Origin: Amycolatopsis bartoniae
GTDB lineage: Bacteria > Actinomycetota > Actinomycetes > Mycobacteriales > Pseudonocardiaceae
Length of the DNA: 64,000 nt
Assembly (NCBI RefSeq): GCF_014191255.1
Contig: NZ_JACHWH010000006.1
Span: 186,001-250,000 of the forward strand
Direction: 5' to 3'
Part shown: positions 48,316 through 58,840 of the stretch, one piece after another
Numbering within the stretch: the stretch's first letter is position 1
Layout of the letters: the number at the start of each line of letters is the position of its first letter
Notes under the pieces: generated by a model
What the model saw: the letters and a program-made list of their open reading frames with translations, nothing else
What the model was told of the DNA's origin: nothing
Database searches by the model: none
Program-made: the position numbers and the translations under genes

Positions 48316-49080
48316 GTGCTTCCCACCGCTGACATCGTCGCCACGCTGCGCGCCGCCGGATGTGTCTTCGCCGAGGACGAGGCGCGGCTGCTCGTCGAGG
48401 CGACGGCCGATCCGGACGAGCTGTCGGCGCTCGTGGCGCGCCGGGTCGCGGGGGAGCCGTTGGAGCAGCTTCTCGGGTGGGCCGAGTTCCGCGGGCTGCG
48501 CATCGCCGTCGAGCCAGGGGTGTTCGTGCCCCGGCGGCGGACCGAGTTCCTCGTCGAGCAGGCGCTCGCGAGCGCCCCGCCGGAGCCGGTGGTGCTCGAC
48601 CTCTGCTGCGGCTCCGGCGCGCTCGGGGCGGCCTTCGCCGCGGCCACGCGGGTGAAAGCCCTCTACGCCGCCGACGTCGATCCAGCCGCCGTCCGCTGCG
48701 CGCGGCGGAACGTGCCCGGGCAGGTGTTCGAAGGTGACCTCTTCACCCCGCTGCCCGCGGACCTGCGTGGCCGGGTGGACGTGCTGCTCGCCAATGTTCC
48801 TTACGTACCAACGGAAGCCATCGCCACCATGCCTCCGGAGGCCCGGGACCACGAGCACCGCGTCGCCCTCGACGGCGGTGGCGACGGTCTCGAAGTCCTG
48901 CGCCGGGTCGCCGCCGAAGCGTCCCGCTGGCTCACGGCGGGAGGGCACCTGTTCGTGGAGACCAGCGAGCGTCAGGCCCCCGTCGCGGCCGCCGTGTTCG
49001 CCGAGGCGGGGCTGGCTCCGGACATCACCGGCGATGAGGAGACCGGCGCAACCGTCGTGCGCGGGACCTCAACGCCCTGA
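48316..49080 (+). CDS. PrmC/HemK-like protein N5-glutamine methyltransferase homologue
   Basis: A 254-residue methyltransferase. N-terminal helical domain (about 1-70; RRVAGEPLEQLLGWAEFRGLRIAVEPGVFVPRRRTEFLVE) is as in PrmC. SAM motif I is VVLDLCCGSGALGAAFA. Where PrmC has the catalytic N-P-P-Y, this protein has NVPYVPT, a substitution typical of the 'PrmC-related' actinobacterial paralogues (TIGR03704-like). It starts 3 bp after the monooxygenase stop. The target may not be release factors. Confidence 0.87.
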   Translation: MLPTADIVATLRAAGCVFAEDEARLLVEATADPDELSALVARRVAGEPLEQLLGWAEFRGLRIAVEPGVFVPRRRTEFLVEQALASAPPEPVVLDLCCGSGALGAAFAAATRVKALYAADVDPAAVRCARRNVPGQVFEGDLFTPLPADLRGRVDVLLANVPYVPTEAIATMPPEARDHEHRVALDGGGDGLEVLRRVAAEASRWLTAGGHLFVETSERQAPVAAAVFAEAGLAPDITGDEETGATVVRGTSTP

Positions 49081-49109
49081 CGCATCGACCCGACATGCCG
49101 TAGCACGCT

Positions 49110-50561
49110 TTAACTCGGTGCCTGGAAGCCGCCGATGGCCTGTTCGAGCAGTTCGGCTAGCCGCAGCGGGGTGCGGTCCTCGAACATCGGGCCGATGAGC
49201 TGCACTCCCACCGGCAGCCCGCCCGGGGTCAGGCCCGCCGGTACGGCGGTGGCGGGCAGGCCGGGCATGGTGGCCAGCCCCGCCCAGACGAGCTGGTCGA
49301 AGAACGGGTACTCGGCGCCGTCGATGTCGATTCGGCGGTTGAGCAGGTCGGGATCGTGGTCGTGCGGGAACGCGGGAGTCGGCGTGATCGGGCACACCAC
49401 GACGTCGAACTCGGCGAACAGTTCGCGCCAGCCGTGACGGTGGAGCTCGCGACGGTTGTTCGCCTCGATCCAGTCGCGGTGGCTGAGCACCATCCCGCGC
49501 AGCCGCGCCGCGTCGAGACTCTGGTCGTCCGCGCTCAGTCCGGCGGTGCGGGCCCGCAGCTGCTCGTACGCCTCGACGGGAAAACGTGCGGCGGCACCCG
49601 AGAACATCAACTGCGTGTAGACGGTCGCGGCTTCGGTCAGGTCGGGCAACAGTGGACTGTGCCGTTCGACGCGGGCGCCGCCGTCGGCCAGCGCCTCGGC
49701 CACCCGGTTCACGCCCGTCCGCACAGCGGCCCCGGTCGGGAGGAACGGATGCTCGTCGAGGACCAGGGCCCGGAACTCGCTCAGGGTCTCGTGGCGGGCG
49801 GGCGGCAGGGTCAACTCGTACGCCACGCCGAGCGTCATCGGGTCCGGCCCGGCCATGACGTCGAGCAGGAGCGTGAGATCGCGGGCGGTGCGCGCCATCG
49901 GGCCGACCACAGCCAGGTCGAGGTCGGCCGGCAGGGCCGGCGTGGCCGGCGGGACCATGCCGCGGTGCGCGACCAGTCCGAGTGTCGGCTTGTGCGCGTA
50001 GACACCGCAGAAATGCGCGGGAGTGCGCAGCGAACCGCCGAGGTCGGAGCCGATGGACAACGCGCCGAAGCCGGCCGCCAGAGCTGCCGCGGATCCGCCG
50101 GAGGAGCCGCCCGGCGTGCGATCGTGAGCCCACGGGTTGGTGGTGGTGCCGTAGATCTCGTTGAAGCTCTGCAGATCCTGCAGTCCCAAGGGCACATTGG
50201 TCTTGCCGAGCACCACCGCGCCGGCGGCCTTGAGCCGCGACACCTGCACCGCGTCCTCGGCGGGCACGAAGTCCCGGTACATCGGCATGCCCCAGGTCGT
50301 GGGCAGCCCGGCCACGTTGTAGGACTCCTTGACCGTCACCGGAACACCGAGCAGCGGCCGGTCCTCGCCGCGGGCGCGCGCCTGGTCGGCCTCGTGCGCG
50401 GCAGCCCGCGCACGGTCGAAGTCCGGCACGCAGATCGCGTTGGTCATCTTGTCGTCCCGCTCGATGCGGCCGATCGCCTCGTCGGTCAGCTCCGCAGAGC
50501 TGACTTCACCGGCCCGCAAGGCGGTCACGAGTTCTTCGGCCGCCAGAAGGTTCCACGTCAT
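49110..50561 (-). CDS. amidase signature family protein
   Basis: A 483-residue amidase. The Ser-cisSer-Lys triad is visible: Lys78 in GVPVTVKESYNVAG, cis-Ser154 in TPGGSSGGSAAALAAG and nucleophile Ser177 in SIGSDLGGSLRTPAHFCGVY. ATG 50561 is preferred over an upstream start because the standard opening NLLAAEELVTALRAGEVSS follows. No Gat partner genes occur nearby, so it is not the tRNA amidotransferase A subunit but a small-molecule or peptide amide hydrolase. Confidence 0.92.
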   Translation of the reverse strand: MTWNLLAAEELVTALRAGEVSSAELTDEAIGRIERDDKMTNAICVPDFDRARAAAHEADQARARGEDRPLLGVPVTVKESYNVAGLPTTWGMPMYRDFVPAEDAVQVSRLKAAGAVVLGKTNVPLGLQDLQSFNEIYGTTTNPWAHDRTPGGSSGGSAAALAAGFGALSIGSDLGGSLRTPAHFCGVYAHKPTLGLVAHRGMVPPATPALPADLDLAVVGPMARTARDLTLLLDVMAGPDPMTLGVAYELTLPPARHETLSEFRALVLDEHPFLPTGAAVRTGVNRVAEALADGGARVERHSPLLPDLTEAATVYTQLMFSGAAARFPVEAYEQLRARTAGLSADDQSLDAARLRGMVLSHRDWIEANNRRELHRHGWRELFAEFDVVVCPITPTPAFPHDHDPDLLNRRIDIDGAEYPFFDQLVWAGLATMPGLPATAVPAGLTPGGLPVGVQLIGPMFEDRTPLRLAELLEQAIGGFQAPS

Positions 50562-50674
50562 GAATCCGACCGTATCGGCCTCGGGAAAAGGCCATAAAAT
50601 ATCAATTTGCACAACCGGGACAGCGGTATCGGCGCCCGGTCGCCGCGGCCTATGGTCAGATCGAGGTGGGCGTC

Positions 50675-51055
50675 ATGGCGCGGAAATCCGCATTCGAGTG
50701 CGAGCGGACCAACTGGCGCCGGGAAGAGGTGGATCTGTACGCGGCGGCGAGGCTGGTGTGCGGCCGGCGGTTACTGCCCGGCGGCCCGTTGCTGCGCGAG
50801 CGTGGTGCCGTGCGGTGGTATCTGAAGGATCTCTACATCTTCACGCCCGAACACGAGAAGGGGCTCGGCGGCAGGTTGCCGCTGTTCTGTTCGGAAGGCC
50901 GGAAAGCGAGCAAGATCATCTGGCACTCACCGGCCCGCACCAAGGTCGAGGAGACCGGCGTCGCCAGTACGCGGTCGTCGCACTCGGCGGCGAACCACGG
51001 CACCGCACACCACAGCAGTTACGGCGTGGGCGGTTGCGGCTTCGGCGGCTTCTGA
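50675..51055 (+). CDS. hypothetical protein with Gly/Ser/His-rich C-terminus
   Basis: A 126-residue protein not recognised. ATG 50675 has GAGGTGGG four to eleven bases upstream; GTG 50666 is an alternative. It is basic, with an N-terminal Cys-containing region (FECERTNWRREEVDLY), a middle stretch LRERGAVRWYLKDLYIFTPEHEKG and a tail HSAANHGTAHHSSYGVGG then CGFGGF. Codon choice has more A/T third positions than neighbours. There is no signal peptide or membrane helix. The Gly/Ser/His tail resembles leader-core layouts of some modified peptides, but no modifying enzyme is near. Confidence 0.5.
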   Translation: MARKSAFECERTNWRREEVDLYAAARLVCGRRLLPGGPLLRERGAVRWYLKDLYIFTPEHEKGLGGRLPLFCSEGRKASKIIWHSPARTKVEETGVASTRSSHSAANHGTAHHSSYGVGGCGFGGF

Positions 51056-51097
51056 AGGTTCATCCGGGGGAAGCTCCCTCTCGGGACTGCCGAACCG

Positions 51098-51640
51098 CTA
51101 CTTAACATAATGTACATTATCGGCACTTGGTGAGTAGTGGCGCCGGAGGACGATCAGCGGGGTCACGTAGTGCTCGGTGACCGTGCCGCCCAGTTGCCGG
51201 ACCGCCTCCGCCGCTGCGCCGACCTCCGGTGCGCTCCAGTCGCTGAAGGTGCTGAACAGGTCGTGGATCCCGTCGGCGCCGAGGTCGATGCTCCACCGGA
51301 ACTCATCGACGTGGACGACCGTGAACTCGCCACCCGCCGTGAGCCGCCGCGCCCATCCCGCGGTGTCGAGCTCGCCGCGGTCCGTGCCCTCGTCGCGTCG
51401 CGCCACACCGCAAAGTGGCCACCGGGTGTGAGCGCACGATGGAGCTTGGGCAGCAGCACGGTGTGAGGTCGAGCCAGCGCGCGGACGTCGCGGCCACGGC
51501 GAGGTCGTACTGGCCGTCCGCCAACTCGGCGTCCGACGCGCTGGTGACGATCACCCGCGCACGGCGAGGAGACGCTCGGTGGCCAGCCCCGCAAGACCCC
51601 CACGTCGATCGCCCGCACGTGCGCCGATCGCAATGCTAGC
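51098..51640 (-). pseudogene. decayed class I SAM methyltransferase gene
   Basis: Three consecutive pieces in different frames read like one methyltransferase on the minus strand: a middle segment RVIVTSASDAELADGQYDLAVAATSARWLDL (51475-51570), then HTVLLPKLHRALTPGGHFAVW (about 51400-51465), then TAGWARRLTAGGEFTVVHVDEFRW through HYVTPLIVLRRHY (51115-51370). The order and content (class I topology with the PGG turn) match family members, but at least two frame changes interrupt it. It lies between the hypothetical gene and uvrA2 in a low-constraint patch. Confidence 0.7.
51107..51120. promoter_or_regulatory. AT-rich 14-bp palindrome
   Basis: ATAATGTACATTAT is a perfect palindrome in a very GC-rich genome, at the 3' end of the decayed methyltransferase frame. 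It resembles TetR-type operators (AATGTACATT core) but has no obvious gene to control. Confidence 0.45.
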
Positions 51641-51654
51641 CCAGCCACTCCCCC

Positions 51655-54024
<2,370 letters not shown>

Positions 54025-54040
54025 GGTTTCCGTGGTCCGG

Positions 54041-54451
54041 TCAGCGCCGTTCCTGGATCCGGATCATGTTGCCCGCCGGGTCGCGGAAGGCGCAGTCGCG
54101 GACCCCGTAGGGCTGGTCCACCGGCTCCTGGACCACCTCGGCGTCGCCGGCCTGGAGCCGTTCGAAGGTGGCGTCGAGGTCCTTGGTGGCCAGCAGGAGG
54201 CTGCCGTAGGTGCCCTTGGCCATCATCTCGGCGATGGTGCGGCTCTCGTCCTCGGTGATGCCGGGGGTGGCGGTCGGCGGGAACAGGACGATGTTGACGT
54301 CGGGCTGGCTCGGCGGCCCGACGGTGATCCAGTGCAGCCCGTTGTAGCCGACGTCGTTGCGCACCTCGAAGCCGAGGGTGTCGCGGTAGAACGCGATGGC
54401 CGCGTCCCGGTCGTTGTGCGGGAGGAAGCTGGAGTGAATGGTGATGTCCAT
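54041..54451 (-). CDS. VOC family protein (glyoxalase/dioxygenase fold)
   Basis: A 136-residue vicinal-oxygen-chelate protein: IHSSFLPHNDRDAAIAFYRDTLGFEVRNDV opens the first beta-alpha-beta unit, and GSLLLATKDLDATFERLQAGDAEVVQEPVDQPYGVRDCAFRDPAGNMIRI (in segments) forms the second. Metal ligands of the enzyme forms are only partly conserved. ATG 54451. It lies 5 bp downstream of the AraC regulator gene in one operon with it and 16 bp before uvrA2. Confidence 0.87.
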   Translation of the reverse strand: MDITIHSSFLPHNDRDAAIAFYRDTLGFEVRNDVGYNGLHWITVGPPSQPDVNIVLFPPTATPGITEDESRTIAEMMAKGTYGSLLLATKDLDATFERLQAGDAEVVQEPVDQPYGVRDCAFRDPAGNMIRIQERR

Positions 54452-54456
54452 GGCGG

Positions 54457-54924
<468 letters not shown>

Positions 54925-54948
54925 CGGACGGTCGGCGGCGGCCGGATG

Positions 54949-55311
54949 TCAGCGCAGCCGTTCCAGTTCCCTGGCCGAGCGCACCAGTTCCAGTGCCATG
55001 CGCCGCAGCTCGCCGGACTCCGCGCCGTCGTCCGCGGCGGTGGCGACGTCCTCGGCGGCGCAGCGCAGCTGGAACAGCCGGTCCTGCAATGCGGCGAGCT
55101 CGGCGTCGGAGAGCACCACGGCGTCGTCGGGCAGTCCGCTGCGCTGCAGCGCCGTGCGCCGCTCGTAGGCCCGCTGTCGGCACGACTGCCCGCAGTAGCG
55201 CCGCCTTCTCCCCTTCGCCGCGGCCTGCTCCAGCCGCCGCCCGCACCAGCCGCAGTGCTGGGGCGGGGTGTTGCGCGGGATCCCCGCCAGCAGGTCGACC
55301 GTCTCGCTCAC
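54949..55311 (-). CDS. small Cys-rich zinc-finger-like protein
   Basis: A 120-residue hypothetical protein starting at GTG 55311. Cysteines form a zinc-ribbon-like set: HCGWCGRRLEQ (Cys20, Cys23) and GRRRRYCGQSCRQRAYERR (Cys40, Cys44). The arrangement resembles the N-terminus of the coiled-coil protein at 40707. The second half is a helix-rich segment (LAALQDRLFQLRCAAEDVATA). Likely nucleic-acid associated; otherwise unknown. Confidence 0.72.
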   Translation of the reverse strand: MSETVDLLAGIPRNTPPQHCGWCGRRLEQAAAKGRRRRYCGQSCRQRAYERRTALQRSGLPDDAVVLSDAELAALQDRLFQLRCAAEDVATAADDGAESGELRRMALELVRSARELERLR

Positions 55312-55377
55312 GTGCCAGACCCTAACCGGCCACCGGGGCATCATGACTTGGCCACGCCGATCCCCCACACTGGTGGG

Positions 55378-56154
55378 GTGCGCAGCACTCACCCGTACCT
55401 CGCCGGCACCTTTCCCCGAGCCTTCGCCCACCGCGGCTGGCACCTGGACGAGCTGGACGGCATGGAGAACTCGCTGTCGTCGTTCCGCCGCGCCGTGGCC
55501 GAGGGGTTCCAGTACCTCGAGACCGACGTGCACGCGACGTCCGACGGTGTGGTCGTGGTCCACCACGACGCCGTGCTCGACCGCACCACCGACGGGCACG
55601 GGGCGATCGCCGCGCAGCCCTGGTCGGTGGTGAAGAAAGCCCTGATCGGGGGACGCGAGCCGGTGTCGCGCCTGGAGGACGTGCTGGAGGAGCTGCCGGA
55701 GGCGCGGTTCAACATCGACGTGAAGGCCAACAGCGCGGTCGTGCCGTTCCTGCAGGTCGTCGAGCGGCTCGGCGCCACCGAGCGGGTCGCGGCCGCGGCG
55801 TTCTCCGATGCCCGGCTCGCCCGGATCCGCAAGCTCGCCGGGCCGAAGCTGCTGACGTCGATGGGTCCGCGGTCGGTGGCGACCCTGTGGGCCAACGGCT
55901 GGGCACCGTGGCTGCGGCTGGGTGCCCTGTGCCGCGGCGCCATGGCACAGGTCCCGGTCCGGCAGGGCCGGCTCACCGTGGTCGACCCCGCGTTCCTGCG
56001 CAGCGCGGCGAAGGTGGGCGTCGAGGTGCACACGTGGACGATCGACGACCAGGCCGAGATGCGCCGGCTGCTGGAGCTGGGCGTGCACGGCATCGTCACC
56101 GACCGGCCGGACCTGCTGCGCGAGGTCCTGCGCGAACGGGGCGAGTGGGGCTGA
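55378..56154 (+). CDS. glycerophosphodiester phosphodiesterase
   Basis: A 258-residue TIM-barrel GDPD. The catalytic/metal motif near the N-terminus is FAHRGWHLDELDGMENSLSSF (HR...EN), followed by ETDVHATSDGVVVVHHDAVLDRTTDG, the second conserved segment with the general base His. The end VEVHTWTIDDQAEMRRLLELGVHGIVTDRPDLL is also typical. No signal peptide, so cytoplasmic hydrolysis of glycerophosphodiesters or lysolipid headgroups. Start GTG 55378. Confidence 0.92.
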   Translation: MRSTHPYLAGTFPRAFAHRGWHLDELDGMENSLSSFRRAVAEGFQYLETDVHATSDGVVVVHHDAVLDRTTDGHGAIAAQPWSVVKKALIGGREPVSRLEDVLEELPEARFNIDVKANSAVVPFLQVVERLGATERVAAAAFSDARLARIRKLAGPKLLTSMGPRSVATLWANGWAPWLRLGALCRGAMAQVPVRQGRLTVVDPAFLRSAAKVGVEVHTWTIDDQAEMRRLLELGVHGIVTDRPDLLREVLRERGEWG

Positions 56155-56159
56155 GGGGC

Positions 56160-56552
56160 TCAGGCCGGGCCGAGCAGGTCCCAGCGGTTCCCGGCCACGT
56201 CGAGGAACACCGCCACCTGCCCGTAGTCCTCGGTCCGCGGTGCGGTGAGGAACTCGACGCCCGCCCCGTTCATGCGCTGGTACATGGCGTCGAAGTCGTC
56301 GACCCGCAGGAAGAACCCGACGCGGCCGGCGAACTGGTGGCCCACCGCCGCGCGCTGGTGCTCGCCGTCGGCGCGGGCGAGCAGCAGGCCCGTCTCCGCG
56401 CCGGGCGGGCGGACCACGACCCACCGCTTCGGGCGGCCGTCGTTGGTGCGCGAGGGCTCGTCCTGCACCAGGTCGAAGCCCAGGACGCCGACGAAGAACT
56501 CGATGGCCCGGTCGTAGTCGTCCACGACCAGCGCGGCGAGGTCGATGCGCAT
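56160..56552 (-). CDS. VOC family protein
   Basis: A 130-residue VOC protein: MRIDLAALVVDDYDRAIEFFVGVLGFDLVQD, then RWVVVRPPGAETGLLLARA and FFLRVDDFDAMYQRMNGAGVEFL through YGQVAVFLDVAGNRWDLLGP. It belongs to the YaeR/glyoxalase-like group. Convergent with GDPD (5 bp between stop codons) and 14 bp downstream of the Rpf-like gene, so it may share that transcript. Reaction unknown. Confidence 0.88.
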   Translation of the reverse strand: MRIDLAALVVDDYDRAIEFFVGVLGFDLVQDEPSRTNDGRPKRWVVVRPPGAETGLLLARADGEHQRAAVGHQFAGRVGFFLRVDDFDAMYQRMNGAGVEFLTAPRTEDYGQVAVFLDVAGNRWDLLGPA

Positions 56553-56566
56553 CCGCGGGAGCGTAG

Positions 56567-57241
56567 TCAGCGGGGGGCCTTGCCGTCCCAGGCGGCGTTC
56601 CACGTCTGGGGGCCCAGCCTGCCGGAGTCCTTGATGCCGTTGGCGCGCTGCAGGTCGAGCACGGCGTCGCGGGTCTTGTCGTAGTAGCAGCCGGTGCCGG
56701 TGAAGCCGTAGCCGAAGTCGTTCATCCGCAGTTGGAAGGTCTTCAGCGCCGGGGCGCAGTCGCCGTAGGCGTAGACCACGCCGGGCCACGCGGGTTTCCC
56801 CGCCGCGGGTGACGGGGCGGGTGCCGGCGCGGCGCCGCCGCCGATGTAGGCGGACTCGGCGTAGGTCGGGACGCGCTTGCTGCGGGCGTCGGCGTCGGCC
56901 CGCAGGCCGAGCATGCCCGCGCACTCCCACGGCTGCCAGCCGCGCATCCGGTAGAGGTAGAGGGCGCGGTAGTCCTGTTCGGCGGGGCTGGCGAGGTCGG
57001 GCCTGCCCTGGCCGCCGACGCTGCGCCAGGTGGGCAGGTCGAACTGGTAGGCGCCGTAGTAGCCGTTGCCGGTGTTGGTGGCGTAGCGGTTGCTGGACTC
57101 GCACATGCGCAGCTTGAGCCAGGTGGAGGCGGCGGGATCGGCGGACGCGACACCGCTGGTGCCCAGCTGGACGGCCAGGGCGACCAGCGCGACGAGCAGC
57201 AGCCGGGCGAGCAGGCTGCCGCCGCGTCTGAGTTCGATCAT
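56567..57241 (-). CDS. resuscitation-promoting factor-like transglycosylase with peptidoglycan-binding domain
   Basis: A 224-residue secreted cell-wall hydrolase. ATG 57241 gives a standard signal (LLARLLLVALVALAVQLGTSGVASADPA, cleavage ASA-DP). The Rpf/transglycosylase domain follows at about 38-113: WLKLRMCESSNRYATNTGNGYYGAYQFDLPTW, with catalytic Glu in CESS, and CAGMLG. After a linker, residues about 155-222 form a peptidoglycan-binding unit (LKTFQLRMNDFGYGFTG, TRDAVLDLQRANGI, LGPQTWNAAW). It probably cleaves glycan strands during growth or resuscitation. Its long leader may hold a riboswitch (see separate entry). Confidence 0.88.
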   Translation of the reverse strand: MIELRRGGSLLARLLLVALVALAVQLGTSGVASADPAASTWLKLRMCESSNRYATNTGNGYYGAYQFDLPTWRSVGGQGRPDLASPAEQDYRALYLYRMRGWQPWECAGMLGLRADADARSKRVPTYAESAYIGGGAAPAPAPSPAAGKPAWPGVVYAYGDCAPALKTFQLRMNDFGYGFTGTGCYYDKTRDAVLDLQRANGIKDSGRLGPQTWNAAWDGKAPR

Positions 57242-57299
57242 GGGGAGGACGGTAGGTTCGGGACTCACCAGCCACAACTTCCCCACGTGTCCCAGCGAC

Positions 57300-57400
57300 A
57301 TCCCTAGCCCCACCCGTCCGGGCGACCGTCGACCCGGTTGCGCTGGAAGACGCCCCCGCCGGGCCTGCTCGGGCTCTCCGCACGATTCACCCGATCAAGC
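57300..57400 (-). promoter_or_regulatory. possible ydaO-type (c-di-AMP) riboswitch in the Rpf-like gene leader
   Basis: On the minus strand the 5' leader reads GGGTGAATC (57392-57384), and later CTTCCAGCGCAACCGGG and GGTCGCCCGGACGGG, resembling the conserved GGGUGAAUC and UUCC..CGAACCCG...GGAGGC elements of ydaO riboswitches, which precede rpf genes in other actinobacteria. The match is incomplete. Confidence 0.3.
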
Positions 57401-57420
57401 GAGCGCTAGGGTCGAGCGTC

Positions 57421-58164
57421 GTGACCTTGTCTTCCGACCAAGAACTCGACCCCACCACCGCCCTCTCGCCGGTGCCCGGTGTGGACGCCCGGCGGCCGCC
57501 GGTCCGGGGCCTGCTGCGGTTCTGCTACGGGCCGATGGACTGCGGGAAGTCGACGCTGGCGCTGCAGATCGACCACAACCACGCCCGCCAGGGCCGGCGC
57601 GGGCTGCTGCTGGTGCGCCACGACCGGTCGGGGACCCCGCAGATCACCAGCCGCATCGGGATCACCCGGCGCGCGCTGGAGGTGGGGGCCGGCACCGATC
57701 TGCGGCAGGTGGTCCGGCAGCAGTGGGTGGCGGGGCGGCACGTGGACTACCTGGTGGTCGACGAGGCGCAGTTCCTGTCCCCGGCGCAGGTGGAGCAGCT
57801 GGCGGAGCTGGCCGACGAGGTGCGGATCGACGTGTACTGCTTCGGCATCGCCACCGACTTCCAGAGCCACCTGTTCCCCGGGGCGCGGCGGCTGTTCGAG
57901 CTGGCCGACGAGCTGCAGCCGGTGCAGGTCGACGTGTTGTGCTGGTGCGGCGCGCCGGGACGGTTCAACGCGCGGGTCCGCGACGGCGAGGTGCTGCGCG
58001 AGGGCGACACCGTGGTGGTCGCGGACACCGTTGAAACGCCCGTTTCCTCACGCGCGCAATCCGAAGTCGCTACGTTGCGTTACCAGGTACTGTGCCGCCG
58101 CCACTTCCGCCTCGGGGACCTCGGGCCGGGTGCGGGACAGCGGGGGCAGCTGCGCCTGACGTGA
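57421..58164 (+). CDS. tdk: thymidine kinase, type II
   Basis: A 247-residue thymidine kinase. P-loop GPMDCGKST (37-45), catalytic Glu115 in VVDEAQFL, and the zinc-binding cysteines CWCG (174, 176) and CRRH (Cys225, His228) are present. The thymidine-binding lasso is in the FNARVRDGEVL region. An N-terminal tail of about 25 residues precedes the usual start. GTG 57421 is used. It is divergent from the Rpf-like gene. Confidence 0.9.
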   Translation: MTLSSDQELDPTTALSPVPGVDARRPPVRGLLRFCYGPMDCGKSTLALQIDHNHARQGRRGLLLVRHDRSGTPQITSRIGITRRALEVGAGTDLRQVVRQQWVAGRHVDYLVVDEAQFLSPAQVEQLAELADEVRIDVYCFGIATDFQSHLFPGARRLFELADELQPVQVDVLCWCGAPGRFNARVRDGEVLREGDTVVVADTVETPVSSRAQSEVATLRYQVLCRRHFRLGDLGPGAGQRGQLRLT

Positions 58165-58328
58165 CGCCACGGACTACCGGAATTGCCGTCACGTGATAGC
58201 CCGACTGGGGGATTATCGCAGAAAGAACCACCAATCCGCGTCACTTAGCGGCGCGAACGGTGTCCCTCTGGAGGAAGCTGTTGCCGAGGGGTGAGACCGT
58301 TCATCGTGAGGGACGACATGTTCTGCCG

Positions 58329-58354
58329 GGAATTCCCGGAAGGGCAGAGTCGTT
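58329..58354 (+). promoter_or_regulatory. sigma-R-type promoter of rbpA
   Basis: GGAAT (58329-58333), exactly 18 bp, then GTT (58352-58354): a perfect GGAAT-N18-GTT consensus for the disulfide-stress sigma factor SigR/SigH. It lies about 60 bp upstream of the rbpA start. Confidence 0.85.
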
Positions 58355-58413
58355 GCACTGGGTGAGCATCACCCTGGCTCTTAACGACCGGAGCCGACTG
58401 AAAGGACGTCATC

Positions 58414-58761
58414 ATGGCCGACCGTGTACTCCGTGGCAGCCGGCTGGGAGCGGTCAGCTACGAGACCGACCGGAACCACGACCTCGCACCGCGCCGAACG
58501 GTGCGGTACGCCTGCCCCAAGAACCACGAGTTCGAGGTGCCCTTCTCCGACGATGCGGAGATCCCGTCCGTGTGGGAGTGCCGCCTGCACGGCAGCGAGT
58601 CCGAGATCGTCAACGGCGGGCAGCAGGAGCAGAAGAAGGTCAAGCCGCCCCGCACGCATTGGGACATGCTGCTGGAGCGGCGGTCGATCCCGGAGCTGGA
58701 GGACCTGCTGAACGAGCGGCTGGCCGAGCTCAAGGGTCGCCGGACGTCGCGCTCGGCGTAG
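58414..58761 (+). CDS. rbpA: RNA polymerase-binding protein RbpA
   Basis: A 115-residue RNA polymerase-associated activator. It starts MADRVLRGSRLGAVSYETDRN (the sigma-interacting N-terminal tail), then the RbpA core YACPKNHEFEVPFSDDAEIPSVWECRLHG with the zinc/structural cysteine pair, a basic linker (QEQKKVKPPRTHWDMLLERR) and the sigma-interaction domain RRSIPELEDLLNERLAEL. ATG 58414 has GAAAGGA upstream. A sigma-R promoter consensus precedes it and a strong hairpin terminator follows. In M. tuberculosis rbpA likewise adjoins ppm1. Confidence 0.96.
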   Translation: MADRVLRGSRLGAVSYETDRNHDLAPRRTVRYACPKNHEFEVPFSDDAEIPSVWECRLHGSESEIVNGGQQEQKKVKPPRTHWDMLLERRSIPELEDLLNERLAELKGRRTSRSA

Positions 58762-58784
58762 CTGACTGGCCCCACCACGAAGAC

Positions 58785-58825
58785 GAGAAAGGCCCCCGCG
58801 TCCTCCCGCCGCGGGGGCCTTTCTC
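58785..58825. terminator. strong hairpin terminator between rbpA and ppm1
   Basis: A perfect 16-bp stem, GAGAAAGGCCCCCGCG with CGCGGGGGCCTTTCTC, around a 9-nt loop. A-rich left arm and T-rich right arm serve both convergent transcripts. Confidence 0.92.
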
Positions 58826-58840
58826 CGTGTCCGGACGCCG

